A stretch of 64,000 nucleotides of DNA from assembly GCA_964572475.1 (NCBI GenBank), contig CAZNEZ010000003.1, positions 1 to 64,000 of the forward strand. Direction: 5' to 3'. This document shows positions 31,942 to 42,354 of the stretch, piece after piece; within the stretch, counting starts at the first letter, position 1; every line of letters starts with the position of its first letter. Both the position numbers and the translations under genes were made by a program. Below the pieces are notes generated by a model. The model did no database searches, was not told the origin of the DNA, and worked only from the letters and a program-made list of their open reading frames with translations. The DNA is from CAZNEZ01 sp964572475. Lineage in GTDB: Bacteria > Bacillota > Clostridia > Lachnospirales > Lachnospiraceae.

Positions 31942-34671
31942 ATGTATACAATAGAATTTAATAATAATGTTTTGCTGTTGAATCAAGATTTTGTATTAGA
32001 TAAAACGAGTGTTAATAAAAGAACTGGCAATATAATTAAAACTGGTGATAATGAGTACCATATAGATATTCCAGCCGGTACATATAATATAAGAGTTAGT
32101 GCTGGTGATCTTAATGATGATGGAGATGTCAATTTACATTGTGAATTAAATGGAGAGAAGCAGATACCTCTGTGGATAAATGATAGAAGTATAGGAAGTA
32201 TTGAATATAGAGCAGTTATAGAAGATGAAGGGCTACAGATGAATTTTTCTGGTAAGTATGTCTGCCTTCAGAAGATTGAGATAGCTTTGGTTATTAAAAA
32301 TGTTCCAACTATAGTTAGTACAGATATTAATGTTACTAAGGAGTCTAAAAGTGTTAATCTACATTTTAAAGAAGCTGGCACATATCAGTTATATAGAGAA
32401 TTAATCCTAGAAAGACCATGCATGCTCAATAAAGACTATTCCGTTAAGCTAGAAGAAGCATTTACAGGAGACAGATATGTAGACACAGATGTGGAATTAT
32501 GTGCTTCGTACAGGTATTCAGCGGTATGTGTGGATGAGCTGCTTTTTGAGGGTGAAAGAAGCAGTTTAGTTCAGGTTGATATTATAGACAGTAAGAGGAA
32601 ATGTCCAGTTCTAGATAACTGCTATGTGAATAAAGTTCAGGATACTTCTGTAGAACTTAAGTTTAGTGGAGACGAAGAGACACTTTATTATAGAATTTAT
32701 AGAAAATCTGAATTTAGCAATTTTATTCTATTATCTGAAACCAAAGAGAATACATTTATAGATAATAAGGTTATAACTGATAGAGCATATACATATGGAA
32801 TTATAGCTGTTGGTTTAGGTGGAGTCAGCGACATGAGTATTATTGTCAGTGATATTGCTGCACCGAGGAGAAAGAGGCAGATGGAGAGGCTTAATCGAGG
32901 GCTTATTGCGATTAAAACTGATTCAGGCATATTCTTAAGCTGGAGACTTTGTGCGTACGAATATGAGGAAAATAGGGCCTTTAATATATATGCTGATGGT
33001 ATCAGACTGAATGATAAGCCTTTGACAGGTCCTACTAATTATATTGATAGAAACGGAACAGTTAATACAGAGTATTCCATAAAAAGTATTGTAAATGGTA
33101 TGGAATTGGATGATGAATATAAGGCTAAGCCATGGAATAATGGATATATGGATATTCCATTGAATAAGCCAGAGCCATATACAACTCCAGATGGACATAC
33201 ATATGAATATACTGCAAATGATGCAAGTATAGCCGATTTAGATGGTGATGGTGAGTATGAGATAGTTCTTAAATGGGATTGTAATGGTAAGGATAATTCG
33301 CACAAAGGCTATTCAGGCATTGTATTCTTAGATGCATACAAGCTTGATGGAACAATGCTTTGGAGAATTAATATGGGTAAGAATATAAGATGTGGCGCGC
33401 ATTATACACAGTTTTTGGTATATGATTTTGATGGTGACAGCAGAGCAGAAGTTATTATGAAGACAGCCGATGGAACTAAGGATGGAACAGGCAGAGTTAT
33501 TGGAGATGCTACAGTAGATTACCGTAACAAAGATGGATTTATTATTGAGGGACCTGAATATCTTACATTATTTGATGGATTAACAGGAGCTGCTATAGAC
33601 ACAGTAGATTATGACCCTCCTCGCGGAAATGTTGCTGACTGGGGAGATTCATGGGGTAACAGGGTAGACAGATTCTTGGCAACACCAGCATATCTGGACG
33701 GAATCCATCCAAGCGCGATTATGTGTCGAGGATACTACGACAATGGAAGACCTACAGTTCTTGTGGCATACGATGTAATAGATAAAAAACTGATAAAGAG
33801 ATGGAAGTTTTTAGCAGATAAAAATCAAAATACAGAATATACTAATCAAGGCTTTCATAATCTTGCAGTTGGTGATGTAGACGGCGATGGCTGCGATGAG
33901 ATTGTATATGGGGCCTGCGTAATTGATCATGATGGTACAGGCTTATATTCAACAGGACTAGAACATGGTGATGCAATGCATTTGGGTAAATTCTCACCAG
34001 ATACCGTTGGATTAGATTATTATGGAATTCATGAACATGCGGATTGTCCATATGGTATAGAGGCAAGAGACCCTGGTACTGGAAGTATTAGATTTGGAAA
34101 ATTTACTGGAATGGATACAGGAAGAGGCCTTACAGCAAAAATTGATCCAAGATACCGAGGTAATCAGATATGGGCATTTGAAGGTGCAGGATTATATAAT
34201 TATGATGGTACCTTTATATCGGATAAATCACCAAGCGCTATCAATTTTGCAATATGGTGGGATGGAGATCTTATTAGAGAGCTGTTAGACCATGAGTGGC
34301 ATGGATATGAGACTAATATAGGTATTCCTAAGATATATAAGTGGGATTATATCAATGAGAAATTAAACATTGTTCTTAATACAGAAGGTGTATTGTCTAA
34401 CAATGGTTCAAAAGGTAATCCTTGTATACAGGCAAGTATATTTGGAGACTGGCGTGAAGAAGCGGTTTTCAGATCAACAGACAGCACATTTTTAAGAATT
34501 TATACAACTACGGATTATACAGAACATAGAATATATACATTTATGCATGACCCAATATACAGGTTAGGTATAGCATGGCAGAATACAGCATACAATCAGC
34601 CACCTCATACGAGCTTCTATATAGGTGATGATATGGGAGAGATTCCTATTCCAGAATGTTACTATATTTAG
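31942..34671 (+). CDS. Rhamnogalacturonan lyase, polysaccharide lyase family 11
   Basis: A 909-residue protein. The C-terminal ~600 residues are a PL11 beta-propeller, with calcium-binding DLDGDGEYEIVLKWD, DFDGDSRAEVIMKTADG and DVDGDGCDEIV repeats, GAHYTQF and the DWGDSWGNRVDR segment. About 300 N-terminal residues form fibronectin-like modules. It cleaves the GalA-Rha backbone of rhamnogalacturonan I by beta-elimination. It has no signal peptide, so like the intracellular Bacillus YesX it would finish imported oligosaccharides in the cytoplasm. The rhamnose released would feed rhaMBAD 13 kb upstream. It is followed 27 bases later by a MATE exporter. Confidence 0.93.
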   Translation: MYTIEFNNNVLLLNQDFVLDKTSVNKRTGNIIKTGDNEYHIDIPAGTYNIRVSAGDLNDDGDVNLHCELNGEKQIPLWINDRSIGSIEYRAVIEDEGLQMNFSGKYVCLQKIEIALVIKNVPTIVSTDINVTKESKSVNLHFKEAGTYQLYRELILERPCMLNKDYSVKLEEAFTGDRYVDTDVELCASYRYSAVCVDELLFEGERSSLVQVDIIDSKRKCPVLDNCYVNKVQDTSVELKFSGDEETLYYRIYRKSEFSNFILLSETKENTFIDNKVITDRAYTYGIIAVGLGGVSDMSIIVSDIAAPRRKRQMERLNRGLIAIKTDSGIFLSWRLCAYEYEENRAFNIYADGIRLNDKPLTGPTNYIDRNGTVNTEYSIKSIVNGMELDDEYKAKPWNNGYMDIPLNKPEPYTTPDGHTYEYTANDASIADLDGDGEYEIVLKWDCNGKDNSHKGYSGIVFLDAYKLDGTMLWRINMGKNIRCGAHYTQFLVYDFDGDSRAEVIMKTADGTKDGTGRVIGDATVDYRNKDGFIIEGPEYLTLFDGLTGAAIDTVDYDPPRGNVADWGDSWGNRVDRFLATPAYLDGIHPSAIMCRGYYDNGRPTVLVAYDVIDKKLIKRWKFLADKNQNTEYTNQGFHNLAVGDVDGDGCDEIVYGACVIDHDGTGLYSTGLEHGDAMHLGKFSPDTVGLDYYGIHEHADCPYGIEARDPGTGSIRFGKFTGMDTGRGLTAKIDPRYRGNQIWAFEGAGLYNYDGTFISDKSPSAINFAIWWDGDLIRELLDHEWHGYETNIGIPKIYKWDYINEKLNIVLNTEGVLSNNGSKGNPCIQASIFGDWREEAVFRSTDSTFLRIYTTTDYTEHRIYTFMHDPIYRLGIAWQNTAYNQPPHTSFYIGDDMGEIPIPECYYI

Positions 34672-34697
34672 AATTTAGAATTTAGAATGGAGGCAAA

Positions 34698-36134
34698 ATG
34701 AAACAAAATAATATTGAAGCAATAAACGAAGATATAAATCAGGATTCAAATGATAAAAATCCGCTTGGTACAGAGAAAATAGGTATACTTCTTAGAAGAT
34801 TTGCAATACCATCAATTATAGCGATGGTAGTTAATTCTATCTATAATATTGTAGACCAGATTTTTATTCAGCGAAGCGCTGATGGTTCACTTGGTAATCA
34901 GGCAACAACGGTTGCTTTCCCACTTATAACGCTGACACTGGCTATAGCATTACTTATTGGCAATGGTGGTACTGCAATGGCATCTATCAAGCTTGGTGAG
35001 AAAAAAGATGATGAAGCAGAAAAAATATTAGGAAATTCATTTACAGCAGTTGTTATAATATCACTTATATTTTGTCTGGCATGCGCATTTGCATTTGAAC
35101 CTGTACTTAAGATACTTGGAGCTACAAGTACAGTTATGCCATTTGCCAAAAGATATATATCTATAATACTTATTGGAACAGTTTTCATGGGAATAGGCAG
35201 TGGACTTAGCGGATTCGTCAGAGCTGACGGTGCACCAATGGTAAGTATGATAAGTCTTATAGTTGGCTGTCTTCTTAATGTTATTCTGGATCCTATATTT
35301 ATATTTGGATGTAATATGGGAGTTACAGGTGCAGCACTTGGAACAATCATATCACAGATTGTTACAGCAGTTATAGTAATGTGGTATCTTATATTTAAAG
35401 GCAAATCAATGAGAATAAAGGCTAAGAATTTAATAATTGACTTTGGTCTTACATTCAGATTTTGCGCGCTTGGATTATCCAGCTTTGTAACCCAGTTTGC
35501 AAATGCACTGGTACAGATTTGTATGAATCAGTCACTTGTTTATTATGGCAATAAAACAGCTGTTGGTGGTGATACTGCGATGACAGCGATGGGAATTATA
35601 CTTAAGACTAATATGCTTATAATTGGAGTGTGCGTGGGTATTGGTACAGGGGCACAGCCGATTCTTGGATATAACAAAGGGGCAGAGCATTATCACAGAG
35701 TAAAAGAGACATATATTAAGAGTGTTAAGGCAGCTTCCATTGTATCAATCGTTGGCTGGGCGATAATACTATTCTTCCCTAGCGCGATAATGTCAATATA
35801 TGGTAACAACGACCCAGCTATGACAGATTTTGCATGTTATGCCATTAGGATATTTTTAGGTGGTGTGTTATGTGCAGGGTTTAACATTGTATCGAGTAAT
35901 TATTTTCAGGCTATTGGTAAAGCAGGTGCAGCCTTTGTTATGTCAATGTCAAGACAGATTATTGCACTGATACCGCTTATGTTGATATTACCACTATTTA
36001 TAGGATTAGATGGAATATTATTTGCAGGATTATTTGCAGATGGAGTTGCGCTAATTATTGGAATTATCTTTGTAACAAGGGATATGAAAGAACTTAATAA
36101 GAGATTAAAAATAGAAAATACTGTTATAGAATAA
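34698..36134 (+). CDS. MATE family efflux transporter
   Basis: A 478-residue membrane protein with about twelve helices and the two-lobe MATE layout. The first lobe has the IPSIIAMVVNSIYNIVDQIFI helix and the GNGGTAMASIKLGEK loop; the second lobe has IGTGAQPILGYNKGA. It is a predicted Na+- or H+-coupled exporter of drugs or metabolites. A hydrophilic N-terminus of ~25 residues precedes the first helix. The start follows TGGAGGCAAA, 27 bases after the PL11 lyase. Co-transcription with the lyase gives no clear hint of substrate. Confidence 0.93.
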   Translation: MKQNNIEAINEDINQDSNDKNPLGTEKIGILLRRFAIPSIIAMVVNSIYNIVDQIFIQRSADGSLGNQATTVAFPLITLTLAIALLIGNGGTAMASIKLGEKKDDEAEKILGNSFTAVVIISLIFCLACAFAFEPVLKILGATSTVMPFAKRYISIILIGTVFMGIGSGLSGFVRADGAPMVSMISLIVGCLLNVILDPIFIFGCNMGVTGAALGTIISQIVTAVIVMWYLIFKGKSMRIKAKNLIIDFGLTFRFCALGLSSFVTQFANALVQICMNQSLVYYGNKTAVGGDTAMTAMGIILKTNMLIIGVCVGIGTGAQPILGYNKGAEHYHRVKETYIKSVKAASIVSIVGWAIILFFPSAIMSIYGNNDPAMTDFACYAIRIFLGGVLCAGFNIVSSNYFQAIGKAGAAFVMSMSRQIIALIPLMLILPLFIGLDGILFAGLFADGVALIIGIIFVTRDMKELNKRLKIENTVIE

Positions 36135-36199
36135 TCAGACAACTATAGGTAGATATACTAAAATGATAAATTATCTGACAATTTGTTAAAAAGTTTTTA

Positions 36200-36228
36200 T
36201 TTACAAATTAAGAATCATGTAGTATAGT
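36200..36228 (+). promoter_or_regulatory. Promoter of gltBD
   Basis: TTTACA (36200-36205), a 17-base spacer and TATAGT (36223-36228). Transcription should start near 36235, giving a leader of about 95 bases to the gltB start. Confidence 0.8.
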
Positions 36229-36246
36229 ATAAAAAAACCCAAAGGC

Positions 36247-36279
36247 GGGACATATAGCGAAAGCTATGTGTCCCTTTTT
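36247..36279 (+). terminator. Attenuator-like terminator in the gltB leader
   Basis: GGGACATATAGC pairs fully with GCTATGTGTCCC around a GAAA tetraloop and is followed by TTTTTG. It lies only ~12 bases after the predicted transcription start and before gltB. An alternative CCC-AAAGGC-GGG hairpin (from 36238) uses the first three G of the same arm and could compete with it. Confidence 0.75.
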
Positions 36280-36328
36280 GTGTCTATAAGAATCTTTTTA
36301 GATACAGCTTAGAAAAGGAAGGATTATT

Positions 36329-39300
36329 ATGAAACAGACAAAAGGATTGTATGATGCCAGATTTGAACATGATAACTGTGGAATTGGTGCAGTTGTTAAT
36401 ATCAAAGGTATTAAAACACATAAAACAGTTGAAGACGCTTTAAGAATAGTAGAAAATCTTGAACATAGAGCAGGAAAAGATGCAGAAGGAAAGACTGGAG
36501 ATGGAGTCGGTATACTTTTACAGATATCACATAAGTTTTTTCAGAAAGCGCTAAAGACTCTTGGTATAGATCTTGTACATGAAAGAGATTACGGAATTGG
36601 TATGTTTTTCTTTCCACAAGATGAGCTTAAAAGAAATCAGGCCAAAAAGATGTTTGAGATTATAGTAGAAAAAGAAGGGCTTGAATTCATGGGCTGGAGA
36701 ACAGTTCCAACCCAGTCTGAGGTACTTGGTACAAAGGCAATCGAATGTATGCCATATATTATGCAGGGATTTGTTAAGAGACCAGATGATGTGAAAAGAG
36801 GTCTTGATTTTGACAGAAGGCTCTATGTAATAAGAAGAGTATTTGAACAATCTAACGATAATACTTATGTTGTATCTCTTTCCAGTAGAACTATAGTATA
36901 TAAAGGAATGTTCTTAGTAGGGCAGCTTAGACAGTTCTTCTTAGATCTTCAGAATCAGGATTACGAATCAGCAATAGCTATGGTACATTCGAGATTTAGT
37001 ACCAATACTAATCCTAGCTGGCAGCGTGCACATCCAAACAGATTAATGGTTCATAATGGTGAGATTAATACAATTCGTGGAAATGCAGACAACATGCTTG
37101 CCAGAGAAGAAACAATGGCTTCTGAATATTTAAAAGGTGATATGCATAAAGTAATTCCTGTTGTTAATACAGAGGGTTCTGATTCAGCAATGCTTGACAA
37201 TACACTAGAATTCTTAGTAATGAGTGGAATGGAGCTTCCCCTTGCTGTTATGATTACAATACCTGAACCATGGAGTAACAACAAGACTATGAATCAGAAG
37301 AAACGAGATTTTTACCAATACTATGCGACTATGATGGAGCCTTGGGATGGACCGGCATCAATTCTTTTTTCAGATGGCGATATTATGGGTGCAGTTCTTG
37401 ATAGAAATGGACTTAGACCTTCACGTTATTATATTACAAAAGATGATAATCTTATTCTTTCATCAGAAGTTGGAGTACTTGAGATTGCGCCATCAATGAT
37501 TGTAAAAAAGGAAAGATTAAGACCAGGAAAAATGCTTTTAGTTGATACTGTAAAAGGTGAGCTGATTGATGATGATAAAATTAAAGAGCGTTATGCAGGA
37601 AAGCAGCCATATGGCGAATGGTTAAATAATAATCTTGTAAATCTTAAAGATTTGAAGATTCCTAATAAAAAGGTAGAAGAATATTCAGTGGAAGATAAAA
37701 AAAGGCTTCAAAAGGCATTTGGATATACCTATGAAGAGTTAAAGACATCTATACTTCCAATGGCGCAAAATGGAGCAGAACCAATTTCTGCTATGGGAAC
37801 TGACAGCCCACTGGCAGTTCTATCAAACAGGCATCAGCCATTGTTTAATTACTTTAAACAGTTATTTGCACAGGTTACTAATCCACCTATAGACGCAATC
37901 CGTGAAAAGGTTGTAACATCAACAACGGTTTATATTGGTGAAGATGGTAACATACTTGAAGAAAAACCAGAGAATTGTCAGGTATTAAAGGTCAATAATC
38001 CAATTCTTACAAGTACCGACCTTCTTAAGATTAAGAATATGAATGTACCAGGATTCAGAGTTGAAGAAATTCCTATAATATATTATAAAAATACATCACT
38101 TGAAAGAGCTATTGAACATTTATTTGTAGAGGCGGACAGAGCGCATAGAGATGGTGCTAATATCCTTATCCTTTCAGATAGAGGAGTAGATGAGAACCAT
38201 GTTGCTATTCCATCGCTGCTTGCAGTATCAGCATTACATCAGCATTTAGTAATTACTAAAAAGAGAACTTCACTTGCGATTATCCTTGAAAGCGGCGAGC
38301 CAAGAGAAGTACATCATTTTGCTACATTATTAGGATATGGTGCGTGCGCAATAAATCCATATCTGGCACAGGATACAATTAAGCAGTTAATTGATTCAGA
38401 TATGCTTGATAAAGATTACTATGCAGCAGTAAATGATTATAATAATGCGGTATTACAAGGAATAGTTAAGATTGCATCTAAGATGGGAATTTCAACTATA
38501 CAGTCATACCAAGGTTCGCAGATATTTGAAGCAATTGGTATCTCAGAAGATGTTATTTCTAAATATTTTACAAATACTGTCAGCAGAATCGGAGGTATAT
38601 CGCTTAAAGATATAGAAAAAGAAGTAAATGACCTTCATTCTACAGCATTTGACCCATTAGAATTAGGTGTTGACCTTACTATTGAAAGTATGGGAACACA
38701 CAAATTCAGAAGTGGGAAAGAAGAACATTTATATAATCCTAAGACAATTCACCTTCTTCAGGAATCCACAAGAACAGGTGATTATAAGCTATTTAAAGAA
38801 TATACAAAGGCAATCAATGAAGAAATTGAACCAGTTAATCTAAGAGGACTTATGGATTTTAACTTCCCAGAGAAAGGAATTTCCATTGATGAAGTTGAAA
38901 GTGTAGATTCTATTGTAAAGAGATTCAAGACAGGAGCTATGTCATACGGCTCTATTTCGCAGGAAGCACATGAAACACTGGCTATAGCTATGAATACTAT
39001 TCATGGTAAGTCAAATAGTGGTGAAGGTGGCGAAAGCCTTGAAAGGCTTGAAACAGGTGCAGACGGACTTAATAAATGTTCAGCTATTAAGCAGGTTGCA
39101 TCAGGACGTTTTGGAGTAACTTCAAGATATCTTGTTAGTGCAAATGAGATTCAAATAAAGATGGCGCAGGGTGCTAAACCTGGAGAAGGTGGACATTTAC
39201 CTGGTAAAAAGGTATATCCATGGGTTGCAAAGACAAGACATTCAACACCAGGGGTAAGTCTTATTTCACCACCACCACATCATGATATTTATTCAATTGA

Positions 39301-40852
39301 GGATCTTGCACAGCTTATATATGACTGTAAAAATGCCAATACAGATGCAAGGATTTCAGTTAAGCTTGTATCAGAAGCAGGTGTTGGTACGGTTGCGGCT
39401 GGTGTTGCCAAAGCAGGTGCACAGGTAATTCTTATATCTGGATATGATGGTGGTACAGGAGCTGCACCTAGAAACTCAATATATAATGCAGGACTTCCAT
39501 GGGAGCTTGGACTTGCAGAAGCACATCAGACACTTATAATGAATGGTCTTAGAAATAAGGTTGTTGTTGAAACTGATGGTAAGTTAATGAGTGGCAGAGA
39601 TGTATTAGTAGCAGCTTTATTAGGAGCAGAAGAATATGGATTTGCTACGGCACCACTTATTACGATGGGCTGTGTAATGATGAGAGTATGTAATCTGGAT
39701 ACATGTCCAGTCGGTGTTGCTACTCAGAATCCTGAACTTAGAAAAAGATTCATGGGCAAGCCAGAATATGTTATTAACTTTATGAAATTCATTGCAGAAG
39801 AATTAAGAGAATATATGGCTGAACTTGGAATTCGTACAGTTGATGAGCTAGTTGGCAGAAGTGATTTCTTAAAGACTAAAGAAAATCTTAGTGAAAGAGC
39901 AGCAAAGATTGACCTTTCAAAGATTCTTTGTACGGAATATAGCAAAGAAAAGATAGTATACAATAAGAAAAATGTATATGATTTTCAACTTGATAAGACA
40001 CTGGATGAAAAAGTACTGGTTAAAAAACTGAAGGCAGATATTCTTGCTAAAAAGAAGAAGAGTATTGAACTCGATGTTTCTAATACAGACAGGTCATTTG
40101 GTACAATATTTGGTTCGGAAATTACAAAAGCCCATAGTGAAGGACTTGAACCTGACACATTTACCATTAAATGTAAGGGTGCAGGCGGACAGAGCTTTGG
40201 AGCATTTATTCCAAAAGGATTAACGCTTGAACTTACAGGCGATAGTAATGATTATTTTGGAAAAGGATTGTCAGGAGGTAAACTTATAGTTTATCCACCT
40301 GCTGGAACTATCTTTAAAAAAGATGAAAACATTATTATTGGAAACGTTGCATTATACGGAGCAACAAGTGGTGAAGCTTATATTAATGGCGTTGCAGGAG
40401 AGCGTTTCTGTGTAAGAAATTCAGGAGCTACAGCAGTTGCTGAAGGAGTTGGAGATCATGGCTGTGAGTATATGACAGGTGGTAGAGTTGTCATCATCGG
40501 TAAGGTAGGAAAGAATTTTGCAGCAGGTATGAGTGGCGGCGTAGCATATGTACTTGATGAAGAGAGAGACCTATATACCAAGCTAAATAAGCAGCTTGTT
40601 TCAGCGTATGAAGTAACATCAAAATATGATGTATTAGACTTAAAGGAAATGATTCAGAATCATGTAGCATATACAAATTCTGAAAAAGGTAAAGAAATAC
40701 TTGATAACTTTGGAGATTATCTTCCTAACTTTAAGAAGATTATTCCACATGACTATGAAAAAATGCTTATGGCAATAGTTCAGATGGAAGAAAAAGGACT
40801 TAGCAGCGAGCAGGCACAGATTGAAGCATTTTATGCTATGACAAAGAATTAG
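36329..40852 (+). CDS. gltB: Glutamate synthase, large subunit
   Basis: A 1507-residue protein, full length for bacterial GltB. A short propeptide ends before Cys17 in DNCGIGAV, the N-terminal nucleophile of the glutaminase domain. The central and FMN-binding domains follow, with the 3Fe-4S cysteines in CVMMRVCNLDTCPVG. The C-terminal beta-helix (GXXG repeats such as GGQSFGAFIPKG) completes it. With GltD it makes two glutamates from glutamine and 2-oxoglutarate. gltD starts 12 bases after its stop. The leader hairpin at 36247 suggests transcriptional attenuation. Confidence 0.97.
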   Translation: MKQTKGLYDARFEHDNCGIGAVVNIKGIKTHKTVEDALRIVENLEHRAGKDAEGKTGDGVGILLQISHKFFQKALKTLGIDLVHERDYGIGMFFFPQDELKRNQAKKMFEIIVEKEGLEFMGWRTVPTQSEVLGTKAIECMPYIMQGFVKRPDDVKRGLDFDRRLYVIRRVFEQSNDNTYVVSLSSRTIVYKGMFLVGQLRQFFLDLQNQDYESAIAMVHSRFSTNTNPSWQRAHPNRLMVHNGEINTIRGNADNMLAREETMASEYLKGDMHKVIPVVNTEGSDSAMLDNTLEFLVMSGMELPLAVMITIPEPWSNNKTMNQKKRDFYQYYATMMEPWDGPASILFSDGDIMGAVLDRNGLRPSRYYITKDDNLILSSEVGVLEIAPSMIVKKERLRPGKMLLVDTVKGELIDDDKIKERYAGKQPYGEWLNNNLVNLKDLKIPNKKVEEYSVEDKKRLQKAFGYTYEELKTSILPMAQNGAEPISAMGTDSPLAVLSNRHQPLFNYFKQLFAQVTNPPIDAIREKVVTSTTVYIGEDGNILEEKPENCQVLKVNNPILTSTDLLKIKNMNVPGFRVEEIPIIYYKNTSLERAIEHLFVEADRAHRDGANILILSDRGVDENHVAIPSLLAVSALHQHLVITKKRTSLAIILESGEPREVHHFATLLGYGACAINPYLAQDTIKQLIDSDMLDKDYYAAVNDYNNAVLQGIVKIASKMGISTIQSYQGSQIFEAIGISEDVISKYFTNTVSRIGGISLKDIEKEVNDLHSTAFDPLELGVDLTIESMGTHKFRSGKEEHLYNPKTIHLLQESTRTGDYKLFKEYTKAINEEIEPVNLRGLMDFNFPEKGISIDEVESVDSIVKRFKTGAMSYGSISQEAHETLAIAMNTIHGKSNSGEGGESLERLETGADGLNKCSAIKQVASGRFGVTSRYLVSANEIQIKMAQGAKPGEGGHLPGKKVYPWVAKTRHSTPGVSLISPPPHHDIYSIEDLAQLIYDCKNANTDARISVKLVSEAGVGTVAAGVAKAGAQVILISGYDGGTGAAPRNSIYNAGLPWELGLAEAHQTLIMNGLRNKVVVETDGKLMSGRDVLVAALLGAEEYGFATAPLITMGCVMMRVCNLDTCPVGVATQNPELRKRFMGKPEYVINFMKFIAEELREYMAELGIRTVDELVGRSDFLKTKENLSERAAKIDLSKILCTEYSKEKIVYNKKNVYDFQLDKTLDEKVLVKKLKADILAKKKKSIELDVSNTDRSFGTIFGSEITKAHSEGLEPDTFTIKCKGAGGQSFGAFIPKGLTLELTGDSNDYFGKGLSGGKLIVYPPAGTIFKKDENIIIGNVALYGATSGEAYINGVAGERFCVRNSGATAVAEGVGDHGCEYMTGGRVVIIGKVGKNFAAGMSGGVAYVLDEERDLYTKLNKQLVSAYEVTSKYDVLDLKEMIQNHVAYTNSEKGKEILDNFGDYLPNFKKIIPHDYEKMLMAIVQMEEKGLSSEQAQIEAFYAMTKN

Positions 40853-40864
40853 GAGGAAAATGGA

Positions 40865-42349
40865 ATGGGTAAACCAACAGGATTTTTAGAATATGAGCGT
40901 GAGCAAAGCACGTCAGTTTCACCTAAGAACAGAATTAAAAACTTTAACGAATTCCATACACCTTTGACTAAGGAACATCAGCAGCTTCAGGGAGCAAGAT
41001 GTATGGATTGTGGAGTTCCTTTCTGCCAGTCAGGAATGACAATAGGGGGTGTGACCTCAGGATGTCCACTTAACAATCTTATTCCCGAATGGAATGATTT
41101 AATCTACAATGGCAACTGGGAACAGGCATACAACAGACTTATGAAGACAAATAATTTTCCTGAATTTACAGCCAGAGTATGTCCAGCATTGTGCGAGGCA
41201 GCCTGTACATGTGGTCTTCATGACAAGCCTGTATCTGTTAAGGAAAATGAGTATGGAATTATCGAAAATGCTTATAAAGAAGGATATGCAGACGCAAATC
41301 CTCCGAAAGTAAGAACAGATAAAAAAATAGCGGTAATCGGTTCAGGACCGGCAGGTCTTGCAGCGGCAGACCAGTTGAACAGACGAGGTCATAATGTAAC
41401 TGTATTTGAAAGGTCAGACAGAGTTGGCGGACTTCTTATGTATGGTATTCCTAATATGAAACTTGGAAAAGAAGTCATAGATAGAAAGATTAATATTATG
41501 AAAGAAGAGGGTATTACTTTTATCACTGCTGCTAATGTTGGAAAAGATATTAAGGCAGCTGATCTTCTTAAAGACTATGATAAGGTTATTCTTGCCTGTG
41601 GAGCTTCAAAACCTCGTGATATTAAGGTACCTGGAAGAGAGGCAAAGGGAATATATTTTGCAGTAGATTTTCTTAAATCGACCACTAAGAGTTTGCTTGA
41701 TACTGAACTGAAGGAGGGTATATTTATCACAGCCAAGAATAAAAAAGTTATAGTTATCGGCGGTGGTGATACAGGCAATGACTGTGTTGGAACATCAATG
41801 AGACATGGCGCCAAATCAGTTCTTCAGCTTGAGATGATGCCAAAGCTTCCAGAGTCAAGAAGTGAGACAAATCCATGGCCACAGTGGCCAAGAGTCTTAA
41901 AAACTGATTATGGTCAGGAGGAAGCTATATCAGTATTTGGCACTGATCCTAGAGCATATCAGACAACGGTTAAAGAGTTTATTGCTGATAAAGCAGGTAA
42001 TCTTATTAAGGTAAAGCTTGTTAAGCTTGAGCAAATCTTTGACAAAAAGACTGGCAGAATGCAGATGAAAGAGGTTGAAGGAAGTGAATATTCTGTTGAA
42101 GCCGACCTGGTTCTTATAGCAGCCGGATTTCTTGGAAGTGAAGAATATGTTACAAAAGCATTTTCAGTAGATATAGATGCTAGAACTAACGTGGCTACAG
42201 TCCATGGTAAATATGCAACAAATGTTCCAAATGTATTTACAGCAGGAGATATGCACAGAGGACAGTCCTTAGTAGTATGGGCTATCCGTGAGGGACGTGA
42301 GGTTGCAAGAGAAGTTGACTATAGTTTAATGGGTTACAGCAATATATAG
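40865..42349 (+). CDS. gltD: Glutamate synthase, small subunit
   Basis: A 494-residue protein. N-terminal cysteines for two 4Fe-4S clusters are in CMDCGVPFCQ, GCPLNN and CPALCEAACTCG. The FAD-binding motif VIGSGPAGLAA and the NAD(P)H-binding IVIGGGDTGNDC-like motif are both intact. It passes electrons from NAD(P)H to GltB, with which it forms the holoenzyme. The gene follows gltB by 12 bases with an AGGAGGAAA site. A structured RNA candidate begins six bases after its stop. Confidence 0.97.
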   Translation: MGKPTGFLEYEREQSTSVSPKNRIKNFNEFHTPLTKEHQQLQGARCMDCGVPFCQSGMTIGGVTSGCPLNNLIPEWNDLIYNGNWEQAYNRLMKTNNFPEFTARVCPALCEAACTCGLHDKPVSVKENEYGIIENAYKEGYADANPPKVRTDKKIAVIGSGPAGLAAADQLNRRGHNVTVFERSDRVGGLLMYGIPNMKLGKEVIDRKINIMKEEGITFITAANVGKDIKAADLLKDYDKVILACGASKPRDIKVPGREAKGIYFAVDFLKSTTKSLLDTELKEGIFITAKNKKVIVIGGGDTGNDCVGTSMRHGAKSVLQLEMMPKLPESRSETNPWPQWPRVLKTDYGQEEAISVFGTDPRAYQTTVKEFIADKAGNLIKVKLVKLEQIFDKKTGRMQMKEVEGSEYSVEADLVLIAAGFLGSEEYVTKAFSVDIDARTNVATVHGKYATNVPNVFTAGDMHRGQSLVVWAIREGREVAREVDYSLMGYSNI

Positions 42350-42354
42350 ATGTG

